A stretch of 55,961 nucleotides of DNA from Gammaproteobacteria bacterium UBA3067 (GTDB taxonomy: Bacteria; Pseudomonadota; Gammaproteobacteria; Pseudomonadales; UBA3067). Where the stretch lies: assembly GCA_002366835.1 (NCBI GenBank), contig DFBZ01000047.1:10887-66847 (forward strand), written 5' to 3'. A program made the translations under genes and the position numbers. The stretch's first letter is position 1, and every line of letters starts with the position of its first letter. This document shows positions 44,155 to 52,798 of the stretch, in pieces. The notes under the pieces are model-generated. The model saw only the letters and a list, made by a program, of their open reading frames with translations. It had not been told where the DNA came from and searched no databases.

Positions 44155-45486
44155 ATGTTTACGAAGCCCTCTCGCTCAAACGGTACTCAAACACCGCACA
44201 ACTCCTCCCAGGTTAAAAAGCGTGAAATTTTTGCTTGGGCATTTTTTGATTTCGCCAACTCAGGCTACACCACCGTCGTTCTCACCACTATTTACAGCGC
44301 TTATTTCGTTGCGGTAATAGCGAAAGAAAATACATTTTTAGAGGGCACGTCCGCCACGTTCCTGTGGACATTAAGCATCAGCATTGCAAATTTTCTAGTT
44401 CTGCTTAGTGCCCCGGTCATAGGTGCTATTTCAGATTACCGAGGCAATAAAAAATATTTTCTTTTATTCTCAACCGTGGGCTGTGTCGCATTCACTACTT
44501 TACTGGCCTTGCCTGGCCCAAATAATCTGGCTCTCGCTGTTTCTTTTTTAATTATCTCCGCAATGTGCTTTTCCTACGGGGAAAACCTCATCTCAGCCTT
44601 CCTGCCAGAAATTGCCAACGAACAAGACATGGGAAAAATATCCGGCTATGGCTGGAGCCTGGGTTATTTTGGCGGTTTATTAACACTGGGGGCCTGCCTC
44701 GCCTATTTATACTGGGCCAGAGAAAACCATATTCCAGATTCAGAAAGCATACCCCGAACTCTTTATATAACAGCGCTGATCTTTGCTTTAACGGCATTGC
44801 CAACTTTCTTATGGCTAAAGGAGCGCGCCATTCGCACCACCCTTCCCACTGACGCATCTTACCTGTCGTTAGGTTTTAAGAAGGTGTCAGACACCCTTAA
44901 AGATTCCACCCATTACCGGGATTTATTCCGGTTTTTACTCTGCCTCACTGCCTATCAGTCTGGTGTTGCTGCTGTCATTGTCCTAGCCGCCATTTATGCT
45001 CAAGAGGTTATCGGCTTTGACAGTGAGAAATTAATAATTTTGATTATGGTCGTTAATCTAACGGCGGCTATTGGAGCGTTCTTATTCGGCTTTCTACAGG
45101 ACAGCTTGGGATCGGTAAAATCTCTCGCGCTTGCCTTGATATTGTGGATAGCAGCCATGCTTTTAATACTATTCAGCAACGATGTATCTACGTTCTGGTT
45201 TGCGGCAAATTTAATCGGTTTAGCCATGGGGGCAAGCCAGTCGGGTGGGCGCGCTCTTATCGGCCAGCTGACACCAGTCGAATGCACAGGAGAGTTTTTC
45301 GGGTTATGGGGCTTTGCCAACCGTCTCGCCGCTATCATTGGACCAGTGAGCTACGGCGTTATTAATTATATGACTCAGGGAAATCATAAGGTTTCGCTTG
45401 TATCAACCTTGCTGTTCTTTATCGTAGGGTTGATTTTACTTTTCAGAGTAAATATGCGAAGGGGCGTTGAAGCAGCCGCACCCTAA
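44155..45486 (+). CDS. MFS transporter of the UMF1/ATG22-like family
   Basis: A 443-residue integral membrane protein with about 12 hydrophobic segments. KKREIFAWAFFDFANSGYTTVV at the start, LLSAPVIGAISDYRGNKKYF, and GKISGYGWSLGYFGGLL are hallmarks of the UMF1/ATG22-like branch of the major facilitator superfamily. Fungal ATG22 exports amino acids from vacuoles, while bacterial members are largely uncharacterised. The ATG has only AGG nearby. The gene ends just before a strong bidirectional terminator. Confidence 0.87.
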   Translation: MFTKPSRSNGTQTPHNSSQVKKREIFAWAFFDFANSGYTTVVLTTIYSAYFVAVIAKENTFLEGTSATFLWTLSISIANFLVLLSAPVIGAISDYRGNKKYFLLFSTVGCVAFTTLLALPGPNNLALAVSFLIISAMCFSYGENLISAFLPEIANEQDMGKISGYGWSLGYFGGLLTLGACLAYLYWARENHIPDSESIPRTLYITALIFALTALPTFLWLKERAIRTTLPTDASYLSLGFKKVSDTLKDSTHYRDLFRFLLCLTAYQSGVAAVIVLAAIYAQEVIGFDSEKLIILIMVVNLTAAIGAFLFGFLQDSLGSVKSLALALILWIAAMLLILFSNDVSTFWFAANLIGLAMGASQSGGRALIGQLTPVECTGEFFGLWGFANRLAAIIGPVSYGVINYMTQGNHKVSLVSTLLFFIVGLILLFRVNMRRGVEAAAP

Positions 45487-45504
45487 AAGTATACCGTTAC
45501 ACAT

Positions 45505-45535
45505 AAAAAAACCCTCCGTGATATGGAGGGTTTTT
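45505..45535. terminator. Bidirectional intrinsic terminator
   Basis: An 8-bp stem AACCCTCC/GGAGGGTT with a 7-nt loop is flanked by A6 on the left and T5 on the right. It therefore serves both the rightward MFS gene (stop 19 bp upstream) and the leftward acyl-CoA ligase (stop 34 bp away). Confidence 0.92.
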
Positions 45536-45568
45536 CGTGCTGTTCACTTACATGCTAAAGCGACGAGT

Positions 45569-47356
45569 TTATCCGTGCGCTTCAACACCCTCCCAAAGTT
45601 TTTCTTCCAAATCACGCTTGATTAACTTTCCGGAAAGTTGTCGAGGCAGCTGCTTTTCGAAGTGCACCTGTCTTGGCAGTTTAAAGCCATAGAGTCCTTC
45701 GTCTTTACAGAACTTAACGAGTTCCTCTAACGTTGGTTCCTTTTCACCATCCTTCATTTGTATGAAGGCCGCCGCCACCTCACCAAGGTCATCATCCGGT
45801 GCTCGCACGACTGCTGCATCAAATATGCCGCTGTGGCGCTTAATAACCTCTTCAATTTCATTCGGGAAGACATTAACGCCACCAGAAATAATCATTTCCT
45901 TGGCTCTAGATGTAAGATAAAGAAAGTCATCACTATCAACATAACCAATTAAACCATCGTCGTACCAAGGTTGGCCGTCAACCTCAAGGAAGGCTTCTTC
46001 TGTTTTCTTCTTATCGCCTTTATATTCCAGGCCAAGCGCCATGTGGGATCGAATAATGACTTTTCCTTCCTGGCCAGTTGGTGCCCAAGTGCCTTTTTCT
46101 TCATCGTAGATGCGACACTCTGCACCCCGAATTTTACCTACGCTGTTATAACGATTTTCATCAGCCTGATAATCCTGTGGAACCAACACTGAAATTAAGC
46201 CCGTTTCGGAGGCACCATAATATTCCATAAAAATATCATTTTTTGCGCCCTGACGACGGAATAAGGCATTAATATCCTTTTTAACTTCCGGAGGGCATGG
46301 CGCTGCTGCACAAATGATACTGTGCATAGTGCTTAAGTTATAACGAGATAGCACTTCTTCCGGCATGGCCAAAATACGCTCAAGCATAGTCGGGGCAACA
46401 AATGTCCAGTTAATGCGCTCATCTTGAATAGTTTTGAGGAAAAGCTCGGGCTCGAAGCGTTTTAAAGGAACAGCGGTACCACCAAGAAAAAATGGCAATA
46501 CAGCCACTTGTACACCCGCATGATAAAGCGGGCCGGGTATCATGGTGCGAACATTATTAGTAATGGGATCTTTGCATTCACCAAGCTCGTACCAATAAAA
46601 GGCACCCAGCTGCATCATGGCAAGTGCTGAGATTTCGTCTTTAGAGGTTCCGCGACGTTTTTCATCAGAGTCACCAAGGATATCAGACATCTCATCCATA
46701 TTAAGCAGTTTAGGTGTGCCGGTTGTACCACCGCTATAAGGCGTTGCTGACATGCCGAAACTACCCGCCGGATCGAAAGCATCTGACTGCTCGATAAGCT
46801 TCTCATAAGACAGCATGCCTTCGGGTGCGTCCCCCCCTACTACGATAAAATATTTCACGGTGGTTAGCTGGTCTTTCACACTTTGAACCGCTTCCAAATA
46901 GGAAGCATCAAACACCAAAGCAACGGCATTGGATTTGTTTACACAAGGAGGAAGCTCGTGGGGTTTAAGGTGCCAGTTTAACATTGGCATGCTGCGGCCC
47001 GTCAAAGCGGTGGCAAACATTACTTCGAACCACTCAGGGCCATTTGGCAAGAGCTCGGCAACACGCTCTTTCTCTTGAACGCCCAGGGTAGTCAATGCGT
47101 TTGCCAATCGAAAACTGCGATCCTTGAATTCGGAAAATGAAATACGCTGGCCATCACAGACGATAGCCTCACGGTTATCGAGCACATCCCAATAGGATGA
47201 AAAGAAAGCTTGCCCAGGATTTTGACCCTTTACGACAGAACGGTAAGCGGTATTAATACCTGCTTTAAGGCCGTTCATAAACCCAACTTGTTTGGCTAAA
47301 CCCCATAGTGCACCTCGGGTTTGCTTTAATTTTAGTACTTCACTTTTACTGGGCAT
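45569..47356 (-). CDS. Second AMP-forming acyl-CoA ligase
   Basis: A 595-residue ANL enzyme only distantly similar to the one at 39 kb. P-loop YSGGTTGTPKLL at 207-218, YYGASETGLIS, VDSDDFLYLTSRAKEMIISGG and NVFPNEIEEVI are intact, and LPRQLSGKLIKRDLEE carries the catalytic lysine. Between the P-loop and the next core motif it carries MDEMSDILGDSDEKRRGTSK, as in several carboxylate-CoA ligases acting on bulky substrates. Substrate unknown. GGAG lies about ten bases before the ATG. It is preceded by no obvious partner gene and ends at a bidirectional terminator. Confidence 0.87.
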   Translation of the reverse strand: MPSKSEVLKLKQTRGALWGLAKQVGFMNGLKAGINTAYRSVVKGQNPGQAFFSSYWDVLDNREAIVCDGQRISFSEFKDRSFRLANALTTLGVQEKERVAELLPNGPEWFEVMFATALTGRSMPMLNWHLKPHELPPCVNKSNAVALVFDASYLEAVQSVKDQLTTVKYFIVVGGDAPEGMLSYEKLIEQSDAFDPAGSFGMSATPYSGGTTGTPKLLNMDEMSDILGDSDEKRRGTSKDEISALAMMQLGAFYWYELGECKDPITNNVRTMIPGPLYHAGVQVAVLPFFLGGTAVPLKRFEPELFLKTIQDERINWTFVAPTMLERILAMPEEVLSRYNLSTMHSIICAAAPCPPEVKKDINALFRRQGAKNDIFMEYYGASETGLISVLVPQDYQADENRYNSVGKIRGAECRIYDEEKGTWAPTGQEGKVIIRSHMALGLEYKGDKKKTEEAFLEVDGQPWYDDGLIGYVDSDDFLYLTSRAKEMIISGGVNVFPNEIEEVIKRHSGIFDAAVVRAPDDDLGEVAAAFIQMKDGEKEPTLEELVKFCKDEGLYGFKLPRQVHFEKQLPRQLSGKLIKRDLEEKLWEGVEAHG

Positions 47357-47562
47357 GACTCGGTTAACTCCGTAAGAATTATTAATAATTTGTTATTTTA
47401 CTGAAGCAGTAGCGGGCTATCTTGGCCTACTATGCGATTTATCAGAACACCTGCGGCCAGAACACAGCAACGCCCGTGTGCTACATAAAGGATAATTAGC
47501 TAGCATTGTCAGCGCATATACTGCCTTTTTTAATTAAAAGGTCAAGTGCTCTATGAGGCCGC

Positions 47563-48525
47563 TTATTCTGCCACATCGAGCAGATCGACTTCCAGCGACG
47601 CCTCGACCCCATCCGAACGAGAAAAGATTGCAGCCATGCTTAAATCAGAATTTATATTTAGTGTGGCTGTACTCACCACGCCGCTGACACTTGTTGTGGC
47701 GAACTTTTCAGAGGCAGAGTCTGCCTGAATATCTGCAGATATAAAGTCACTTGAGCCAGAGCCGTCCTCTTGGTCTGATTCATCATACTCAACAATTGAA
47801 AAAAGCAGGTTGGCCGGCCCGCTACCCATAAGCACCTGTTCTGACTGGCGAATGTCATCGCCAGCGGCCTCGGAAAGCGCCCAGCTATCGGAATAACTTA
47901 AGCAGGAAACAGCATACTCCTGGCCACTTAAAACGAAAGAACCAAAGGAATCCACCACCGTGTCACGCGCTTTATAAGCTTTCATTTTTATCGTGCTGGC
48001 GTCGCCGGTTTCCTTGGCATAGCCTGCAAACTCCAGCATTCTCCCGGACTCATCGACTGTAACAACGACCTCGTCTTTTGCGGCAGGGTACAAAAATGAA
48101 TTACTTCTGGGAATACGAAAGGTACTCGCACTGATTGTGCTCGTGTCGATGGTGTACTCAAAAGTCTTAGGTGAATTGTTCTCGCAACTCGCACGGTTTA
48201 ATACTTGGAGAGAACCGCCCTCGGCATCATGACTAATTTCCAGAATAGTCCAGGCGTCTATACCAATGGACAGACTATCTTCTTCCGCTATATTTTCTGA
48301 GTAAAATGCTAGCCACAAACCCTCAAGAGAGGCTCGGCTTAACGGCAGGGATTCTAACGTCGCGATTTCTTTTTTGAATCTATCCTCAATTTCCTTGCCC
48401 GGCGGTGATGACTGACCATCACTCGTCTTTTTTTCTTTCTCTAGTGTATCAAAGCACCCCACCAGTAAAATAAAAACAGACAAGGCACACAGCCTGTAAA
48501 AACGGCACTTTAATCTATAAAACAT
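47563..48525 (-). CDS. Uncharacterised lipoprotein
   Basis: A 320-residue protein with a basic N-terminus, a hydrophobic stretch and a lipobox LVGC at Cys24, so it is probably a lipid-anchored envelope protein. The mature part is Ser/Asp/Glu-rich (DQEDGSGSSDF, SDGVEASLEVDLLD) with beta-strand-like spacing and two or three further cysteines. I recognise no family. I chose the ATG at 48525, preceded by GGGAG at six bases; a TTG at 48537 would add four residues. It lies 49 bp downstream of the nitroreductase stop and may share its transcript. Confidence 0.75.
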   Translation of the reverse strand: MFYRLKCRFYRLCALSVFILLVGCFDTLEKEKKTSDGQSSPPGKEIEDRFKKEIATLESLPLSRASLEGLWLAFYSENIAEEDSLSIGIDAWTILEISHDAEGGSLQVLNRASCENNSPKTFEYTIDTSTISASTFRIPRSNSFLYPAAKDEVVVTVDESGRMLEFAGYAKETGDASTIKMKAYKARDTVVDSFGSFVLSGQEYAVSCLSYSDSWALSEAAGDDIRQSEQVLMGSGPANLLFSIVEYDESDQEDGSGSSDFISADIQADSASEKFATTSVSGVVSTATLNINSDLSMAAIFSRSDGVEASLEVDLLDVAE

Positions 48526-48574
48526 GGCCTCTCCCAATTAAACGCTTCAATATTCACCTGGGAACCGTAACCTG

Positions 48575-49192
48575 TCACCCGAACCGGTTTCTCAGCACAA
48601 CCTCTTCGTAGGCCAGTTGCCCGGCTCTCTCCCTAGCGGGCTGTAAGGCTTTGCCGATTGCCACAAACAGTGAAATACAATGGTCGTCAGGAAGCTTAAC
48701 GAGCTCAGCCACTTTATCCCCATCGAAACCATCCATTGGGCAAGAGTCATAACCCATTGTTTTGGCGGACAACATAAGCGTTTGCGCAGCAATACCACAG
48801 GAACGCATGGCTTCGTCTCGTTGCAACTGCTGATCATGCTCAAAGAACTCACCGATCATGGGCACCATGATTTCCTGAACTTCTTGCGGCGCATTTCGCC
48901 AGTACCGCTGGGGGTTTTTGCCCCAAGCCATCAAGTCGGCACAGATCAGTACTAATAAAGAGCAATCCGTTATCTGCGCTTGCTCTGCGGAAGCGGTGCA
49001 TAATTCCTGCCTAAGCTGCGGATCATCCACCACTAGAAACCGCCAGTTCTGAATATTAAAGGCTGTTGGAGATAGAAGTGAAAGGGATAGTAACTCTTTG
49101 ATTTCATTATCCGGAATAACAAAATCAGGGTCAAAATATTTTACGGAACGACGTTGTTTAACGGCATCTAAACCATGCATATATTCACTCAC
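48575..49192 (-). CDS. Nitroreductase-family FMN oxidoreductase
   Basis: A 205-residue flavoprotein of the nitroreductase fold. The FMN-binding arginines are in KQRRSVKYFDP (Arg14, Arg15), with SPTAFNIQNWRFLVV and the C-terminal GYDSCPMDGFDGDKVAELVKLP segment. It would use NAD(P)H to reduce nitroaromatics, quinones or related acceptors; the native substrate is unknown. The start is a GTG at 49192, or an ATG at 49180, and neither has a strong ribosome site. A lipoprotein gene follows. Confidence 0.88.
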   Translation of the reverse strand: MSEYMHGLDAVKQRRSVKYFDPDFVIPDNEIKELLSLSLLSPTAFNIQNWRFLVVDDPQLRQELCTASAEQAQITDCSLLVLICADLMAWGKNPQRYWRNAPQEVQEIMVPMIGEFFEHDQQLQRDEAMRSCGIAAQTLMLSAKTMGYDSCPMDGFDGDKVAELVKLPDDHCISLFVAIGKALQPARERAGQLAYEEVVLRNRFG

Positions 49193-49322
49193 TTACAATT
49201 AAAAGCTAGCGGCGAATTATATGCGCAGAAAGGGGAAACTAACAGCAAAGAGCTTATTTTTATACGGAGGAGGGGATAGGAATAAAGCCGGAGTATAAAA
49301 GAACAGGGGAGAAATTAAAGAT

Positions 49323-49354
49323 AATAGAAGGTGAGAACTGGCCCACCTTCTATT
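49323..49354 (-). terminator. Probable terminator of the acidic lipoprotein gene
   Basis: An 11-bp perfect stem (49323-49333 with 49344-49354) with a 10-nt loop sits 27 bp beyond the stop of the leftward gene at 49381. On the minus strand it is followed by a T-rich but broken run. It could also shield the nitroreductase promoter from read-through. Confidence 0.55.
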
Positions 49355-49380
49355 TTATTTACTGCCATCAAGAAAACGAA

Positions 49381-50289
49381 TTAAGCAGATGCGCCAGTGG
49401 CACCCGTTGCCTCTCCAGTTTCGTTGACGGTATTGGTTTCTTCGACGGCATCTTGCAAGTCATCCACACTAACGTCGGATGCGCCGGTAATGTCAGCATT
49501 CGCATCAATAGCGTCTTCTACATCCGTCACAAAATCTGCAACGTTAATATCATCAATAGCATCACCATCATCTACAGCGGCATCCACCGCATCACCGATT
49601 GCATCCATTAAAGGAGCATCACCATCGCCCGCAAGAGTTGGGTCAATAAGCACCTTAACGGCGGTTTCAAATATATTTTCCGTCGTTGCCACTGACCCCG
49701 TCACTTTCGTGTCTATATCTATAATTGCAGCGGCAATAGCATTGGTTACAACTTCAGCTGCCACCGCCACTTTAGTATCCCCAGCGCTTATATAGTCATA
49801 GTTTTGTATATCTGTACCCGCTGGAACGTTTAGCGCTTCCGCAACAGCACTTGCTCCAGTAGTAAAATCGTCATAGAGCCCTTGCTCAACCCCAACCTGA
49901 ACCAGGGTAGTGAGTGGCGTTATTGAAGTGGAGTTTAATGGCGCCGTCAAAAAGAAGTCTTCCGTAATTGCATCACCAGCACCACCTTGTGTTGAGCTTT
50001 CAGTGGTCACCCCAGGGTTTATTTCCACTACTAGAGGGGCCGGTGTAAATGTCCCCAAAGCAAAATGCGCATTTACATCAGTGGTATCCCTGGGTTCATT
50101 GTCTGAGCACTGTTTGTCCCCGTTAATATCAACACACACCGTAGCACTTTGGAGGTATCCATCAATTGCTAATCCAGAAGCTTCAACAAGGTCACGATTT
50201 CGATCACTACACCCACTTACACTCACTAAGAGTGCGGCGGAGGTCGCAAGTGCAAAGGGCAAAGAGGATATTTTATTAGCTGCTTTCAT
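49381..50289 (-). CDS. Acidic Asp/Ala-rich lipoprotein
   Basis: A 302-residue predicted lipoprotein: signal peptide and lipobox SVSGC (Cys27), then ASGLAIDGYLQSATVCVDINGDKQ, a motif of surface lipoproteins whose DxNxDxxCxxxEP stretch resembles a calcium-binding loop. The C-terminal third is very acidic and repetitive in Asp/Ala/Ile/Val (DAIGDAVDAAVDDGDAIDD). Function unknown; an outer-membrane or secreted adhesin-like role is speculation. I chose the ATG at 50289, with GGAAC nearby. The longer frame to 50409 has no lipoprotein logic. A hairpin follows the stop. Confidence 0.75.
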   Translation of the reverse strand: MKAANKISSLPFALATSAALLVSVSGCSDRNRDLVEASGLAIDGYLQSATVCVDINGDKQCSDNEPRDTTDVNAHFALGTFTPAPLVVEINPGVTTESSTQGGAGDAITEDFFLTAPLNSTSITPLTTLVQVGVEQGLYDDFTTGASAVAEALNVPAGTDIQNYDYISAGDTKVAVAAEVVTNAIAAAIIDIDTKVTGSVATTENIFETAVKVLIDPTLAGDGDAPLMDAIGDAVDAAVDDGDAIDDINVADFVTDVEDAIDANADITGASDVSVDDLQDAVEETNTVNETGEATGATGASA

Positions 50290-50535
50290 AGTTCCACGTT
50301 CCTGTGAGAGTAGTTTATGTGAACACTGGTATACTTGCGCAAAAAAAGGATTACATGATTTCAAAAATAGTGTAGCAGAAGAATTTATATTTCGTACAAG
50401 ATTTTTCAACAGCCATTGAAATTAATACACCTTACTATAAATAAATTAATTAATTAAAATCCATTGGAAAATAGGCCCAATTAAACTAACTTGCTTGTAC
50501 CGCCTTTGCCCACCAGAAGGAGAAAACTTGCGCCT

Positions 50536-52644
50536 ATGAGCAAGCAACATACTGGTAAAAACATCAAGACATTCATTGTCACCCTGCTTCTTTTAACTAC
50601 CACTAATGCAATCAGCCGCGAGCTTATTAACACCGGCCTATCTTTCCAGGGTTACAGTGGCTTATTAAATACGCCCAACGCCACTTTAATTCCACATGGA
50701 TCTATTTCCCTGCAATATTCTGACTTGGTGTTTCACAATAACGAATATACTCATAATAATAATCTCACCACTGCCATCGGGATTCTTCCATTTGCAGAGG
50801 TTGGCGGCCGCATCGCCTGGTTCGACACTCAAAGCAACTGCTATACCGATGGATGCAGGCTACGCGACCTATCTGCCAACGTTAAAATAACAATTCCATT
50901 TATACCACCTGAACTATTATCCCTAGCGATTGGGCAACAGGATATTGGAGGGGAAGCAAATCACTTCGACACACGCTTTCTCGTTGCCAGTAAGGAGTTG
51001 GATAAAATAAGACTCAGCCTCGGCTGGGGGCAGCAGATCAAACAACAAAGTTTTGATCGCATGAACGGCTTGTTCGGCGGCATCGAATACCAAGCCCTTC
51101 CCTGGCTAGGTACGATTATTGAGCACGATGGCCAGTCTATAAACGTGGGCGCCCGACTCAAAAGCCCAAAGAAACTGCTTCCATTTGGCGCAAGCCTCAG
51201 CGCTCTTCTACTACTTCATCAAGAATCCGATTCCTTACCACAAAAACAATTCTATGGGCTTTCGATACACTTACCTTTCGCTAGACAGAACAGCTACCAC
51301 TCACAATACACAACTAAAAGCGAAAGAGATTTCCATGTCATCGACAACCGAACGGAAAAGCCAAGCCGGCCAAGAGAGATAACAGAAGCCGCCAGTAGTG
51401 CGCTGGTTCCTGCTCTCTCCAGCAAAAACCGGTCGAAGGAAAACAAAAACCAAACCTCTCTTAAACAGCTCTTCATTCAATTAAACCAAGAAGGGTTTGA
51501 GCGTGTTTCTGTTGGGGAAATATCTTCTGACCCCAAAGAACTTGCTATTGCCCTAGAAAACACCATCTACAGTATTAATGATACGGATGCCATTGCCAGG
51601 GTGCTAAATATTGCGTCTAACACTGACTATCAGCAATACAACTTCATTACTGTTGTATTAAAAAAACAAGGCATTCGCGCTTTCTGGATTAGGACTGAGC
51701 TTAATCCACAGATAGGAGGGAAGCCTCAACGGCAAAAAGTAGAAAGTGGATACCCATCTACCCTTAGCAAGATAGATTGGAAATATAAAGATACTAGCTA
51801 CCAGCACTTAAAGCCCCGACTTACAGTTTCTCCGGCCCTCTCCAGTGCTGTCGCCACTGAATTTGGCGTATGGGATTACTCTCTCGCCCTGGAAACGGGC
51901 ACTACAGTTTCCCTCTGGAAAGGCGCTATCGCCAGCGCTAACTATACACAGTCACTCAACCAAAGCGATGACTTTGAAGAGAACCATATTTTTTACGATA
52001 ATAGGCAATTATCTGCCATAAAAAGTTATGGTATTCAGCAAATAGTGAAAGTGAATGATCGCTTTTACAGCTCTCTTTTCGCCGGACTCAGCGCCTACGA
52101 CTACCGCAGTTTAATTAACGAAAGTGTCTATTTATCGAAAAGTGGCCAACACAAGCTCAGCGTTCAAGCTGGGATATACGATAATATCTACGAAACCAAT
52201 ATTTCCCGAAAAAGCTATTTGGCGAGCTACCGATACTATCTCCCCGATTATGATCTATCGTCATCCATCACTTGGGGCCAGTTCTGGGAAGAAGATCAGG
52301 GGCTTCGTGTTGATCTCAAGTTCTGGTTTGGAGACTCTGCCGTTAATCTATTCTACAAAGATACTGACAACACATTCGTCGGTATGGGAATCAGCCTACC
52401 CCTCACGCCAAAAAGAGTGTTCAATCGATCATGGGCGCAAATCAAAGGAGCAAATAACTGGCAATACGCATTACAAACAAAAATCAGGAATCCCCGTAAT
52501 GATCTCAGTTTTCGATCTGCGATTTTACCCCCTCTACCGCAAAAACTAGACAGTACACTTTTTAATGAGGATCGGCTTAGCCCGCTGTACATACAAAGAA
52601 ATATCGACAGATTGTTTGAAGCACTGCCCGCACAAAAACATTAA
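50536..52644 (+). CDS. YjbH-family exopolysaccharide outer-membrane protein
   Basis: A 702-residue exported protein. A signal peptide (TFIVTLLLLTTTNA) is followed by GYSGLLNTPNATLIPHGSISLQYSD, the opening of the YjbH/GfcD family, and by IEYQALPWLGTIIEHDG. The C-terminal half is predicted beta-barrel (SLETG..., YRYYLPDYDLSSSITWGQFW). YjbH belongs to the YjbEFGH/GfcABCD system for exopolysaccharide or capsule export. The companions YjbE-G are not seen. I chose the ATG at 50536; AAGGAG lies about 13 bases upstream, rather far. It heads the rightward polysaccharide genes. Confidence 0.83.
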   Translation: MSKQHTGKNIKTFIVTLLLLTTTNAISRELINTGLSFQGYSGLLNTPNATLIPHGSISLQYSDLVFHNNEYTHNNNLTTAIGILPFAEVGGRIAWFDTQSNCYTDGCRLRDLSANVKITIPFIPPELLSLAIGQQDIGGEANHFDTRFLVASKELDKIRLSLGWGQQIKQQSFDRMNGLFGGIEYQALPWLGTIIEHDGQSINVGARLKSPKKLLPFGASLSALLLLHQESDSLPQKQFYGLSIHLPFARQNSYHSQYTTKSERDFHVIDNRTEKPSRPREITEAASSALVPALSSKNRSKENKNQTSLKQLFIQLNQEGFERVSVGEISSDPKELAIALENTIYSINDTDAIARVLNIASNTDYQQYNFITVVLKKQGIRAFWIRTELNPQIGGKPQRQKVESGYPSTLSKIDWKYKDTSYQHLKPRLTVSPALSSAVATEFGVWDYSLALETGTTVSLWKGAIASANYTQSLNQSDDFEENHIFYDNRQLSAIKSYGIQQIVKVNDRFYSSLFAGLSAYDYRSLINESVYLSKSGQHKLSVQAGIYDNIYETNISRKSYLASYRYYLPDYDLSSSITWGQFWEEDQGLRVDLKFWFGDSAVNLFYKDTDNTFVGMGISLPLTPKRVFNRSWAQIKGANNWQYALQTKIRNPRNDLSFRSAILPPLPQKLDSTLFNEDRLSPLYIQRNIDRLFEALPAQKH

Positions 52645-52798
52645 GAATTCATGATGCACGACAGGGTTTCAAGCATTTGGTTTTACTCATTATCAAGTTT
52701 AGGACTACACTGTAAGCAACGGGCAGGGTAGAAATGGATGACTTGAGTGCTCGACGATGTATTAAGCAGCCGTTAAAACTTTCGATTAAGGATATTAC

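Noticed and set aside
50401..50430. TTTCAACAGCC near 50406 resembles the end of the inverted-repeat element
   Set aside because: Only 11 bases match and there is no inverted partner at the expected distance.
52720..52740. Possible ops/JUMPstart site (GGCAGGGTAG) before the WbpM-type gene
   Set aside because: Only the GGTAG portion agrees with the RfaH ops consensus, and the rest of JUMPstart is missing.
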